Position numbers and translations under genes: made by a program
Part shown: one piece after another, positions 28,201 to 43,200 of the stretch
Numbering within the stretch: position 1 is the first letter of the stretch
Layout of the letters: every line of letters starts with the position of its first letter
The notes under the pieces: model-generated
Database searches by the model: none
The model's input: only the letters and a program-made list of their open reading frames with translations
Told to the model about the DNA's origin: nothing
NCBI GenBank assembly: GCA_011009095.1
Contig: VTPC01000900.1
Coordinates: 73,114 to 137,113 of the forward strand
Length of the DNA stretch: 64,000 nucleotides
Reading direction: 5' to 3'
Source of the DNA: Ignelater luminosus
Lineage: Eukaryota > Arthropoda > Insecta > Coleoptera > Elateridae

Positions 28201-31200
28201 TTTAGCAGTTAGCAGTTGGTTTCCAACAGGATGCACAATAGAGAAAATTGTCCTTGACGGAATATTTGAGAACTTGATCGAATTTTCAATTTTAAATGGT
28301 ATTTTTTCACAAACAAGATTATCCATCATCAGATTAATCAATACAAAACGTATTTTTCCTTAAATTTCCAAAGCCTATTGAACGTTATCTTTTTGCACTT
28401 AATGTGTTTAATTTGTCGATTTCGTATTCTTAGAATGCCATATTTGTGTCAACAAGTTTAATTTACTTATCAACTAAATTATTATATTATCAACGTTTTG
28501 CCAAGTAAGCCCTTATTTTTTCCAATTATCTGTAAACAGAACAGATTGTTTGCTGATGGCTGATGAGATACCTATCAACAAATTACAAATAATCCTCCTG
28601 CTTGTAGAGGAATTATTGTTAATAATAATACCTTAACTGAAACTTTTTAACAGCTGAAAAGATGAAATCATTTTAGCCTAAGGCTAATAATGTTCTTAAT
28701 AAGTTTAACAGTTAAATCATCAATTTGTCACTACTTTAGTGTGACTAATTACAATTCTAAGATTTTATTTGAGTATATATTTTCCAATTTATTCTGTAGT
28801 AATAATAATACAAACGTAGTGAAAGCAAAAATAACGAAATTAGGAAACTGAGAAAGGTTCATCTATGAAATTTATAACAGCCATGCTTTTATTAAATTGT
28901 AATTTATGTAGTTGGTGAGATTTAAGCATCTAAGCTTTTTAACAAGTCGTAATATGCAACGGGATCTTAATTTATCACATCTTCAGTTTTAAGGCCGATG
29001 CGATTAAAAATTTTCATTTTAAAGTGAACAACAAATTGGCGCCACTATAACTAAAATTCTTTTTTGCATGTGGTGTATGCTAAACTACACAACATATGTA
29101 TGTACTAGTACATAATTTAAACAAATGAGAGAGAAATTAAAACCATTCTACTTTCAGGTTTGAATTCAAATTCCTTGTTATTATAAAATATAACTTCCGT
29201 AAAAGTAGTTTAAAATGTTTTTTCCACTCCTTCTCTACATTTTTTATGCGCGGTTAAATTTAAAAAAAAAGGTTGCTGCCTTATAATCAAGTTTTTAATT
29301 CGTGCTAGAGCATAAATTATCAAAATCTAATTTCAGGAGTTTTGTTGGCGTTTATTTAAAATGCGCCGATTTATAAGTTATCGATTATGTAGGTACCAAA
29401 AATCTACTAAGGTTCAAAAGAATATATTCGATAGATTTTCCATTAGGCAATATTTTATTGTTTCTCCCGTTCTATTTCATTAAAATTCGCTCTAAGGCTA
29501 TTTATTTATTTATTTATTCTAGTTGAAACAGAAATTACAATTTAATGTAAGTACAGTATAAAAATATTACACAATGTAGAATTGCAACACTATTCATTGC
29601 AACGCCGTAGGTTTTTCTTTTACGACATTTACCTGTGAAATTTCAACAATAACAATTTGCTAGTTAGCAAGAAATAGTTCATTGTAATAACAATAAAAAC
29701 AGGCCATTCATATTATTATACTATACCTATTCCATACGCAAAATAGCACATCGATGATAAGATTTTAATTACATAAATATGAAATTCAAGTTATTACCTA
29801 CTGTAAATGATTTCTGGAATTTCAAATTTATAAATTTATTATATTTTTCTTTCGTTTACGTTCTGTAGGTATTAAAATAGAGTAAATTTAAACATCTGGG
29901 AATGAAAGCATAACCATAACGAACTCCGTTTTGTTACTTTTTTCAAATTTTGACGGCCATATTCCCGAGGTGGTATCAAAAAACTAAAAGTATACGTATT
30001 TCTTATTTTTTTTTAATGTAGAATACGATTCTAAAGTAAAATAAAAAAGTTTGAAGATTTTATTCGGCGGCCATTTTGACCATGTTCCGAAGAGATATCA
30101 AAAAAAACGAAGACCCCACGTGCTCTTTAATTTTCGATATAGAATACAATTTAACAAAAATGCGGACAGACAGACAGCCTCGCAAATTCAGTAACGACTC
30201 CTATCGGAGCTCATTGAAAATAAAGAAGGATCTTCACTTCTATAATTCTTATTAACTAGAACAGGAGAAAGTAAAAATAAATATAAAAACTTTAATCGCT
30301 TGATAACTTACAAATGAATTTTTCTTGCATACTTGATTATGTTTTGCTACAAGAAATTGTTAAATTTGATACTCTGATAACTCCAGCTTGTTGACACCAT
30401 ATTCACGCAGCTTTTCAATATTTTGAGTGAGAAAAAGTAGAAAATATTAAAAATTGATGGATAATGGTAAATATTTACTCTTCTAATACGCATTATTTAT
30501 TAAGTTGCTCTCATCGTATTATTTATGTCCACCAGAAATGTATCCTTGTTATAATATTAATTTTATGTAATCATATTTCTTAGAAACTACAATCAATGCA
30601 GAAAAAATCAATGCAAACCAATATTTTAAACAGTAATGTAAATAACGGAATTATTTTTTTATTCATTTCATTATACAGTGTGTCTCACAATAGGTGGAAC
30701 AAGCCAATATATTTTCTATTTCCAAAGTTAACTATAACAAACTGTATAGGGTTAGGTGATTCGCATAGGCATAGTTAGATTTTAAAATTTGAGTTCTCCG
30801 CGAACGCTGCTTCCTATGAAAAAAATAATCTGTACAATACAGTTATTGCCTATTGGGAGCCTCGGTGGCTCTCATAGTTACGCATCTGACTATCAACTCA
30901 ATGGTTGCGGGTTCGATTCCCGGCCAAGGTCCTGAGATTTTTCACGCGGAAAAAATCTGAAAAAGGATGCCATCCTCTGGGAGGAATGTAAAGCAGTCGA
31001 TCCCGTGTGACTACGATGAGTTACACGTTATAAATGCCTACCAGGGTTGGAAAACCTCGGATTCGGCCAAATTCTAGTTGGTGGCGAAATGACCATAATA
31101 GTTCAAGCCACGAGGTCCAAGGGAACCGCGACCTGAAGCCTCAGCCAAACAATAACAATAAAGTTATTAAAACAGCAATTAATTAAAAGTTCGGAAAGAG

Positions 31201-34200
31201 GTTAGGTTAGGAGCGTTCCTAGATGTCAATTTAAGGCAAAAGTTCCAGTAAATGTTTTTTATTTCTTTCTGTAACAACTCACCCAAATTAAAATTTGAAA
31301 ATACTCAGTGTCCCTTATGGAGAGAAACAAAGCTCTTGTTTTCCGCACAGCAGTTGAGTATCATAATCGTAAAATTGCAAATGTTTTGTTACTAAGCAAA
31401 AGGCATTTGTGTCAAGTCGCTCAGGTCAACTGTTTTCGAGAAAAATGCCCTGTGTTTTCTAGTTTTTGTTTACTATCAATAGGAAACAATAACAAAACAA
31501 AATCAGCATAATTTCAATTTAGGTTGTTTTTGTTTCACTGCTACTTTGTGAAATTCTATGGTCGAAATTTACAAACACAAACACAAACTACCTTTAATGA
31601 ATGAGCAGACTGAGCTAATCAAATCGCCCTTACTGCAAATGTTGGATGAAGAATGAATTCTTGGTTAGATATAGTTAGCTGGTGTAATAGTGTTTTTATT
31701 TTTATAATTTATTCAATTTAGGTAAGTTGTAGCAAAATTGAACATCCATGTTGTGCTCCAAATTCCATCAAGTTATCTCTATTCTTTAACACATTAAGTG
31801 TCAAAGCAGACACCGCTACCTGCTCATAAGGTTCTTTATAGGGCCACAGCCACACCGGTGTCTGCTTTATATTCAGCATAACTATTGCTGTCGGTCACAT
31901 TTACTATACAGTGGGTCCAAGATAAGGATGCACAGCATGGGGATCTTGGAAACGGTAAGAGATACAGGATCGGTTAAATGAGATGAAAGTTGGCTATTTA
32001 TAGGACCTTTTTGTTGGCGTTTACAAAATCCAGATATCTTGGATAGTTTCAGAGATATTTTAAAAAAAGTAGATTTCTCGATTTTCGTTATTATTTTTTC
32101 TTTCCTTTATTTGAAAAGATATCGGAAAACTAAAACCATTTTTCCATTGCCACTTTTTGTTCTCTATTAAAATACGCTAACAAAATTATTTTTTTAAATA
32201 GGCAGAAATACAATTGAAAATTGTTTGGAATACTTCTTGTTGTCATGATTCTAATGATATAAACATGATACGGTTATTTTGATTTTGATTTTTTTGTGTT
32301 GAACGCTGTTGTGACCAACTGTAATAATTGCTGTTCATCTTCAAAATTTTGGTTGACACATGGTTCTTGACATAACCCCAGAGGAAAGAAATCCAACGGT
32401 GTTAGATCAGGTGATCGTGAAGGCCAGGGTACTGCAGAATGCATTTAATTTATAGCATAAGAAATCAAAATAACCCTATCATGTTTACATCATTAGAATC
32501 GTGACAACAAGAGCTAGCCAAAACAATTTTCAATTGTTTTTCCGCCTATTTAAAAAAATGAAGTTGATGATGGTTACTCGAAACCGAAACGTTGTACAGG
32601 AATTTTGTTAGCGTATTTTAATAGAGAATAAAAAGTGGTAATGGAAAAGTGGTTTTAGTTTTCCGATGTCTCTTCAAATAAAGGAAAGAAAAAATAATAA
32701 CGAAAATCAAGAAATCTACTTTTTTTAAATATCTCTGAAACTATCCAAGTTATCTAGATTTTGCAAACGCCAACAAAAAGGTCCTATAAATAGCCAACTT
32801 TCATTCCATTTAACCGATCCTGTATCTCTTACCGTTTCCAAGGTCCCCATGCTGTGCATCCTTATCTTGGACACACTGTATATGTGAAGTTATTTTTTGT
32901 ACGCCACAGTCTAGCCGAGTAATTGTTATATTTCGAGTTCTTGGTTGCTTACTCCAAGCGGAATTTATTAAGTGTGTCTGCTTATTGAGTTTGTCACGGT
33001 CCTGTAAATTGTGTTAATTTTCGCTTATACGATGGGGTCATGGCAAACACCATTATTTCTGCAAAGGGGACAAATTTCAATCAAGTTTTTGCACCACGGC
33101 TCATAACATTCACCGTGTATCGTATAAGCAACTGAGTGTAACCGTTTGACTGGTTATGACATTTTAGGCAAGAATTCTGCGTGTCTGTCAATGTAAGGGT
33201 GTCTACCACTGGTGGCTGCTACGATCCTGAAATAAATCAAACTGTCTGTTGAATATGACTGCTGTGGACTAAGAAAATCTAAAACAGGCAAAACATATCA
33301 CAGCGCCATTGCAGACACGGTTTTTTGAAACTTAAAACTCTTGATATCACCAATGTAACTGATTGTGCAAAAATTGGAATCTATTGTTGGTCCCTAGATC
33401 AGGGGTTCCCAAAGTCTGCGCCGTAGAAAGTAAAGAGGGGTGCCGTGAGTCGATCCTCTATCATTATCCGAAACCATAAGTATTCGCGGGTACTTATAAA
33501 GCAACAATATTTTGAGCGCTCGCATCGCAGGTACCTACTTACATAGGTCGCGTCGCCGTCGCTCACTCGCCGATAAGTATCTACGCGCTTGACAACCGTT
33601 GATACCCTTCCCCTTCCGCGCCTTGACCTGCACGCTTACTCGGTCGCAGTGCCCGTTTATTTACAAGCGAGACGCGAAGGACGGACGTGTCGTCGTGTTT
33701 TGTTTTAATTGTGTCACTTTGTTTTTCGTCCCACGCAAAATGGACAGATTTTTATTAAATAAACAAGTCGGTTCAAGTGATACTGAAAAACCATCTACCA
33801 TTTGGACATTGGTTTTACTTCTATAGAGGTAAACAATGAAGAAAAACCGCAGTGTGTGCTTTGTTTGAAAATACTATCATCCGAAAGTATGCTTCGGAGT
33901 AAGTTAAAGCGACATCTCGAGACAATTCATCCAACTATGGCTGAAAAATCGCGGGATTTTTTCACCGGAAATTACAAAATTTAATAAAAACAAAAAACGT
34001 TTTCACTCAGCAAGCCTCAGTACCTAACAACGCACTGTCAGCATCATTCAAGGTGGCATACAGGGTGGCAAAATGCAAAAACCTCATACTATTGCAGAAG
34101 AACTTATTCTACCGGCTGCTCTCGACATGGTGAATATTATGATGGGAGAATCGGCAGGAAAATTAATTTCCAAGGTACCCTTATCTAACAATACTATCAG

Positions 34201-37200
34201 TCGAAGAATTCATGACATAGCTGAGGATCTCAATTATCAATTAATAGAAAAAATTAAAGGCAAGGGTTTTGGTTTGCAACTTCATGAGGCTACTGACAGT
34301 AATAATGATGTACATCTTATTTGTTACGTGCGCTTTCTGGCTGATAATATTATTGTCGAAGAACTTTTATTCTGCAAAAGCATTACCGAAAGTGCGAAGG
34401 CCCAAGACTTGTTTGAAATTCTTGACAAGTTTATTGCAGAAAATGGTTTGGATTGGGAAAAGTGTATCGGTGTATGTACTGATGGTGCTCGATCCATGTC
34501 TGGCAGGTATGGAGGAATACAAGCGCTTATTCGTAAAAAAGCACCGAATGCTATGTGGACCCATTGCATCATCCATAGGGAAGCTCTTGCATCAAAGTCA
34601 ATGACCTCTGAATTGAACCAAGTACTAGAATGTGTCATTGGTGCAATAAACTACATTAAAAACTAGGCCGCTAAAGGCCAGACTTTTCAAAAAACTATGC
34701 ATAGATATGGGAGCTGAACATACGGCCCTGCTGTATTACTGCAATTCACGATGGCTTTCACGTGGAAATGTCTTATTTCGTGTATTCGAATTACACGAAG
34801 AAATTCGCACTTTTTTACAACAGGAACGTAATGAAAACGCCAGATACTTTGCTGAACCAGATTTTTTGCTAAAACTAGCATATTTGTGCGATATATTTGA
34901 GAAACTAAATAAATTGCAAGGCAACAACATGCACTTTCTGAAACTGTTGGAGAAGATTGCGGCGTTTAGAAAGAAACTGCAGTTGTGGTTAAAAAAAAAT
35001 GAATGAAGGTGGCGGTCAAGATTGCTTCTCGCAATTGTATAAATATGCGGCATCTAATGAACTGGTTGTCTCACAACACCTGATGGCCCTTTTCACGGAA
35101 CACCTTTCGAAGCTCATCGAATGGTTTTCGAAATACTTTGCAGATGATGATGTCGAAAAATTTGCGTGGATCCAAGATCCTTTCCATGCACAAGCTCCGC
35201 CAGAGTTCACATCACAAGAGGAAGAGAGTCTCATTGAACTCTCTTGCGACAGCAGCCTTAAAACTAGATTCACCAGTTCCGATTTGGTGGAGTTTTGGTT
35301 ATCGGTTCAAAATGAATATCCAAATTTAACTTCAAAAGCTTTAAAAATTTTCATTCCGTTTGCAACATCATATTTGTGTGAAGCTGTATTTTCAGCTGTA
35401 GCTGTAATCAAGAACAAATACCGCTCAAGGATTAATGTGGAGCAAGAAATGAGAGTAGCAGGGTCAAGCCTTATTGTAACTTCTGTCTTAAATTAACATT
35501 TAGAACACTCCTCAAACGGCAACTCGAAATTATGTTACATTCTGTACGAATTCAGGCAATTGACTGGCGCATAATGAGGAAAATTGATTAAGCAAGCGTT
35601 TGAAAGGCTTACTGCAAGTTTCTAACTGTCACATCATTAGGATTTAATAAATTTAAATTTTATAAGAATAAATTATTTTATTATTTATTAGAAGTAATAA
35701 ATATCTCAATTAGCTAATTGTACGAATTCTTAACATACCTATTGTTGATGGTTGAGAAGATAGTTAAACATAAAAACCGTGAATAGAATTAAATTTAAAT
35801 CTATATGTTCAACACCATATATGGACAATGAATAATAAAAGGTGGAACAAGTAAACATGTTACACAGTAATTAAACTGGTGCATTTCAAATCACCTCATC
35901 AAGTTGAGTAATAGGACACTCGACTTTATTTTGCAGTTGATACACGTGAAGTTTTGACCTTAAAGTTAGTCTGCCGAACACGTTGTGACATTTTGGTGTT
36001 GACAGACGATTACAATTCACAGTGCGAAGGAAATTTAAAATCAACAATTTGGCACATTTTCTGCCTTTGCGAGCAGTAATGTCGGAATTGCTAGCTCGGA
36101 CCTTGAAATAGTCTGTCAGCCATTTTGTGTCTGTTTTAAAATATTACCACTAGAATTTTCTTTGCCAACGACGACGTATGTAGTTGTGGACATTTTCAAT
36201 TTTTGAGTTGGTCTGTCAGATGTCTCGTGACTAGTTACTTATGAATTGTAATGGCGAAAGCTACATTGCACAATAAATTTATGATGTAAGCAGATGTGAG
36301 AAATAACCAAATTGGCAAATTGTACCATCTAGTGACCGATCTGCACCAGCAGACTGTCGATTCTTTTTCGTTGATACCGTATGCCAAACTTTTTGGAACT
36401 TGTGAAATAAGTAAACCTGCAATAGGCTCTCCATCTAATAACGGGTGCAAGACAAAATTGATGGGTAATACACAAAATCTAAAGTTGCTTTCTTGCTGAG
36501 CTTCAAATTCTTGGATCATACGTCTTCAATATCAAATCTACCTTACATAGAACACTATGGAAATACGAATAAACAAGGATAACAGTTGAGTATTTCGAAC
36601 GTATACTAACCTACTTATACAGGATGTTCTTCCATTTGAAAATATGCGAGTTTTTACAGATGACTTGAAAATCGAAGAAATAGTGGCTGATGTAGTCACA
36701 CTGTATACGACTACTTTATAAAACACGATTGAAGACAGTTGCTCACCTGTACCTCTCAAATCGACTGTCAGAAGATTATTGATTTTTCCATTAATGTGAC
36801 GTGTTTTTGCAGGAAGTACGCTTGCTTCCTTTAATCTCCACCTCTGACAAAGCATAACTTGCTCTGCTAAATTCAATGTAGATTAATAAGAGAAGTAATT
36901 TCAATTTTCTTAATTTGTCTATTGTCGAAAGAAGGCGTCTTGTACTAAAGACCATTCCAAACATTTCGCCTTAATACTTTGTATCATTTCTATGAGATTT
37001 TAAAAAAAGAAAATGAAAAATTTGCAGCATATAACTTAAACATCCTGTAAATAGAAACAAAATATCAACTGTGGAATTTGTGAGCCAATAGTAGTACAAT
37101 TTCGGAAGCAATCTGTATAATGTCTATAATTACTTTATAAATAAATCAAGACATTAACAAGTAACTCTTTTTAAAGCATTTTATCAGTAATTTGAAAATC

Positions 37201-40200
37201 ACGACAATTTCATAAACAGTAGCATTTTTATATCTAGTTAGCCACTGCTTGATAATTATGGCGATTATCAATTGTTTATTAACTCGATTTATTGATAAAA
37301 TATTGAATGTTTGGTTGCTATTATCTTGACTATATTATTTTATAAAGCAATCGGAGACATTATGTAATATGTTTAAAATCAGAAAGCTAACGCAAACTGA
37401 ATATCTTGAAATATTTAGGGCAATTTATTTGAAATTAAAACTCTGGAAAAATCATATAAAGCAGAATTTTATTTTTTTTTAAATGAAAAGCTTCACTTAA
37501 ATGGAAGCACCCTGTACGTATTTATATATGAAGAAAAGCAATACACAAAGAAATGCGTTAAAAATGTAAAGAATTTGTTACAATTGCAAGGTCACTAACT
37601 GCAAGAATATCAATTTCCGTTTAATACACAAGTAGAGAAAATACTTTCCTTTTTCAGTTTTTTTTTAATTAATGCTGTAATGTCGGATATATCTTCAGCA
37701 TTCTTTCCATTAAAATTGTCCGAAGAACTTAAGCGTTGTTGTTAACATCGTTTGTTTCGAGAAATTGAAGCATAAACCAATTTAATAGTTTTAATTAGTA
37801 ACAGACTTATTCATCCATCGTTGAATAGTGAAATTAGAAATATAGTAGTTGAGAAATTAATTTCTCGGCACGTTCCATTTGATAATATAGTGTAATGTGC
37901 GCTCCAAATATTGTAAGAAACGCATTTTACACACCATTGATCAATTATAGGATAAAACTGATATTTTATAACACTCATGCAGTGAAATTTGTCTTGAATA
38001 AAAAAGAAGACCTTTTAAAATTCTTTTAATAACCCTCATAATTTAATGTAAAATTGCGATTTCCAGGACATTAGTTAATTGTTCTATCATGTAACCACAA
38101 TCCAACAGGTTTGTTTAAAAAACAAAGTCGCTGTCATTTCCAGCTATGTAAGCCGGAAATGAAAAAATAATTGTGATTAAATGTGTTGTGGTGTAGATAA
38201 ACCGAAGTTGTGGTGATGTCGTTAAGCAGTTTAATATTGCTAATGCATATAATGTATACGATAAATAACGGGTGCCCAAGGGCACATAAGACTTACCCTG
38301 TATTATAAGTGTATATTATTGATTGCAAAAATCTAGAATTAGAAAATATATACTGTGTCGATAAAGTAGATTTTCTTTATTCTCTAATGTGTCGTCGGCT
38401 CCAAGTTAGATGGGAGGAGGGAGGTTACTTTATGTTGCTTTATGATAGTGCTTGTGCCGATGTGTGCTCACCATTAGTGTCTTGCCAACGTTAAGAAATA
38501 AGGTGTCGGTCAAATTCAGAAAAAGTTACCTAATGTGGAAGTCAGTTTATTACTGCTTGTATTTCTTCAAAATAATCTATAGCTTCCAAGATGTTAGCTG
38601 AAAACAGAATTCTCAAAAAAAAAAGATATATTTGTACTGAATAGAGATCCTACGAAGATATACCCGAAGGTTTTTAAATAGAACTACAACACTTGATCTT
38701 AATACCACTGACTAGCTCACTTTGAATTCTTTTCAATGGTGTATAGGATTTTCTGTTTAACGTTCCACACTTAATTATTTGAGAACTATTAAAGCATACC
38801 AAGTTGAAACTAAGGAATGGTTTTACGACCAAATTGAAGACGATGTCGATTTTCATTTATTAGAAGGAACTACAACGTTCTACACTCTATTATTCGAAGT
38901 CTTTTAAAGCTATTAAGCTGAAATCCAGAATTCCTTCATAATTATCATATTTTTCAGAAACAGACTGTTTCTTAAAACAGGTTGGAAAACAGTATTAATT
39001 TATTTCAAATTTTACAACGGCACTGTTTAAGATTAATACAGTGAGTTAAAACTTGCAACTATGGTAAAGATTTCTCTAGAAACGATACTCTTCGAGTACT
39101 GTATTTTCCAAGATGGTAAGGTACGTCACAAAAATACTGTTTTTCTCAGACATTCTCACAATCAAGAATCAATCAAATTAAGATATGGTTAGTATACTAT
39201 TGTCAAAGCCAGGGAGTCTTTCATTGGTGGCAAGTGTATACGACTTAAAGCAGTACTTGACAGGATCTGGCAGTAGTTGGCAAGACCTGGTAGTACTTTA
39301 CACGAACAGTATTATAAAAAAGGGGCGGTTTTTAGAATTGGGCAGTACCGAATCATACACCGAAAACTCTTGACTGTAGGTTTGGCGGATTAAATAGAGA
39401 CGATTTATCGAAGAAAAGGTAAGTAAAAAGTTGTTAGTATTCGAGTTATAGCGCTCAAAGTTGGTGAAAAAAAAATAGCTATTTCTTTACTGTGTCCAAA
39501 TGAACCTTCTTCAAACTTGGTATGTTAGTGGGTGCCATTAGGGTGGTCCTTATGCTAAAATATCGTCAAAATTTACAAATCGTATCACAAGTTTTCATGA
39601 ATTTTATTATAAAGCAACAAAATGGTTGTTTACAAAAAATTACAAGAGAGCAAATTGTTTATAAATCAAGATTGCTTTTATGTACGAGGCTTGCCTTTTA
39701 TGAAGTGAGATTTATCGAAAGGGGGCGTATCAGTCAAACTTTTATAGTGCCATTTGACAGATTACATATTTGTTAGGTTATGTTGTTTGTTTCAACACAA
39801 TACGATAATCGACTCGAGGCCTGTCAAAGTTTGAAGTGACCAAGTCTGAAAAGAAATGGAATTGACCCAAGAAAATTATCGTGCCATAATTTTCTACAAC
39901 CTTAAAAGAAAATTGTCTCAAAAAAATTGTATCGCTGAACTGATTTCTGTGTTCGAAGATGAAGCGCCATCAAAAGCAGCAGTGTATCGCTGGTATTCAG
40001 AGTTTCAGCGCGGACGTATTAGCCTTAGTAAGCAATATGGCGGAGGACCATCGAAAACAGCAGTCATTCCAGAAAATATTGATGTCGTGCGTAAGCTAAT
40101 CATGGAAGGTAGACATGTTACATATCGAGAGATTCAGGCAACACTAGGCATCTCAGGGACTGCAGTACAAAAGATCTTGCACCAAGAGTTGGGTGTCAGA

Positions 40201-43200
40201 AAGCTCATTTCCCGATGGATCCCTCATCTTCTCACTAGCGAACAAAAAGCAGCTCGTGTCGATTAGTGCCGTAGAACTTTGCGACGATTTAACGGAGGAG
40301 TTTCAAATCACGTATATGACATCGTAAGTGGTGACGAATCTTGGGTTTATAGCTATGAACCCGAAAGCAAAACTCAATCAGCTGTGTGGATGCTTCAAAG
40401 TGAAACGAAACCAACGAAAGTGATTCGTTCCAGCAGCGTTTCCAAGAAAATGGTCGCTATTTTTGTGGCTATATCTGGACATGTCGCCACCATTCCTCTT
40501 GAAGATCGACGGTGTGTTAATGCACATTGGTATACAGCTGTTTGTTTACCGCAGGTTATCACTGAACTGCGAAAAACTAATGAAAACCGCCGCATTCTCC
40601 TTCACCACGACAATGCCAGCTCGCATACCGCCCGTCGCACAATTGAGTTTTTTAAGGCAGAGAATGTCGAGATTCTAAATCACCCACAAGTTACGTGGAA
40701 AGCGCTTTCAGTCGCCAGAAGAAGCAATTGAAGCTTACAAAGAAGCCATTTTGACTACACCAACTTCAGAGTGGAATTACTGTTTTACAAAGTGGTTTGA
40801 GCGAATGCAAAAATGTATTGACCTTAATGAAGAATACTTCGAAAAACAATAAATATACTCTCGTTAGCCTAAGTTCTTTCAATTAGTCAAATCTCACTTC
40901 ATAAACGGCAAGCCTCGTATTCGCATCAAATTAGTAAAATGTTGGCCATACAAAAAGTTCTGAGCTTTTCAAAAGTAGCATATTCATGAAAACTTGTGAT
41001 ACGATTTGTAAATTTCGGTGATACTTTAGCATACGGACTACTCTAATGACACCCAATAGCATACCAAGTTTGAAGAAGATTCGTTGATTCATTTGGACAC
41101 AGTAAAGAAATAACCGTTTTTTCCCATCAACTTTGAAGAGCTGTAACTCGAAAACTAAAAACTTTTTACTTACCTTTTCTTCGATAAATCCGGCAAACCT
41201 ACAGTCAAGAGCTTTCGGTGTAATATTCGTACACCCTGTATTTCCTCTGGCTTTTGAAGCTACTACACTATTTTATTTAGAAAATGTTTCTTAATTTTAT
41301 GTTTAACTGTGATTTATTTTTCAGGTCAGTAGAGGGTGTACTTGACATGTGTGTTACCTACTCTAGATGGATCGGGGTGATAAAAGCTTCATTTTTTAAA
41401 CGATTATAAAGATAACTAAGTAGGTATTCCGAAAGAAATAAGTTAAATGCTGAAATTTCTTCATTAATATAATAATCATCATCGTTGGTTTTAGAAAACT
41501 ACTTAATGGTTAATGCCAGTAAGTTAAATAGTTAAAAAAATATTTAATTTCAGAGTAAATTAAAGCAGCCCCTTATTCTGTTGCCACTACACAGCTATTC
41601 ATTCCAAGCAAACACTTGGGTGAATATTGAGTAAATGCCGATTATTCTGCCCACAAATATTCATAATGTATCGACTTACAAAATCAGAATTGTTCGACTA
41701 GTTCAATAGCTCGATGTAATACATAGTTAATGTGATCTCACAAAGAAAATTGTGTTGTATTCTAAATATTATAAAGAAAAACCTTGTTCATGATGTAATA
41801 CACACTTCGGCAATTTTCTATTTCAGTGGCTTTTCCAAATAACAAAAAATAAATTAATCCAATTTCAATCTTAAAGTATTTCTCCCAAACATCCGCTTTA
41901 CACTATAATGGTTAAAACGGTGTTAATTCTTTTCTAAAACTTTGCTGGTCATAACCATCTAGAATCATCCATTTCAAACTAAAACAGTAACTGATAACAT
42001 CTGCTCTGTTGAGAATTACCTACAAATACGCAATTTATATTGATTTTATAAATTCAATCGACGTTTATGCCCCTCAATCCTAAAATGTTCAGTTTCTGGC
42101 TTTCACAGAAGATTTCATGTTCCCAAAAGGTTTGTATCAAATCCCTGCCTATCAGAATTCATTTAAATCGAGCCAGTTGTTTCAAACGATTAGGAAATCT
42201 TAGCACACACACTATACGCACGCACAATTTTAAACCAGCATTTTTATTGGGATTTTTTGAAGTGTAAGTTTATTCTTCATATGTAGATGAAATCTTCCAT
42301 GTCATGAGAACTTACAGATCAAAAAACAACTTGACTACAATTTTCAACGTAATACGAGCAAGCAATCGAGGTGGGAATAATGCATGTATGTACCTCTAGC
42401 GAAAACAATGAAGCCAGTTATCGATAATAAATCCGTATATTGAAATAAATACCATTGTCAATAGTATATCCAACTATTCACGTATAACTTTTGCGCCTGT
42501 TGGTTGAAACAAAGAAAATTATACATTCCACCACTGGAATGTTCAGGTTCACGTTTCAGTACAAGAAGTACAAAACTGAAGCCAATAACCATAAAAGTGT
42601 TTTATGTTCTTTTTACAACGCATTTTCAACGAACGTTTGTTGTAAATTTCTAATTATATATAATGGCAACAATGGTGGAAGTGTTTTTCTTCCTTGTTGT
42701 TACTGTTTAAAACTGAACTATTACAATTCTTAAGCAAGACGCAAAGTTATAAAACACGAAAGGTTAAGTACGATTACAGTACGATAGAGATTTATGAAAT
42801 AACACTACTTTAGATTTAAATCTCTGTTATTAGGTAGGTAGAATCTCTTCACGTTAACGTAAACTGGCAACTGTTAACTAATTGACCAACAGAATACACA
42901 AGTGATGAAATCATGGCATTAAAAGTCAGTTTAAATATTTTTAGACACCGAGAGGTTTATATTAATAACAATGGACCAGAATAGAAAGATGGCGTTATGT
43001 CAAAAAAGAATTATTTTAGTAATGTTATACAGGATGTCCCCTAGTGGTTTACTTGATAAATAGAAAATATCAAAAAGAATCTGGGCGTTCATTGAAACCA
43101 TTGATTATCGGGCATCTATTCAAAATACTTTTCTGCCAATTCTCAAAATACTTAGTAGTAATAACAAGATAGGTATTTTAAAAGATGACTGTTACGCAAT

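Larger units (their letters stand above)
39339..41238. mobile_element. Foldback element interrupted by a mariner
   Basis: The left arm from ~39339 and the right arm back from ~41238 are inverse copies for about 250 bp (shared: CTCTTGACTGTAGGTTTG, CGAAGAAAAGGTAAGTAAAA, AAACTTGGTATG, ACAAGTTTTCATGAAT). The right terminus is ACACCCTGTA and the left is degraded. Without the mariner at 39685-40917 the element would be about 665 bp. Confidence 0.82.

Noticed and set aside
36235-36876. A receptor-like minus-strand gene
   Set aside because: Two short hydrophobic frames without a family signature; the second lies inside a MITE-like element.
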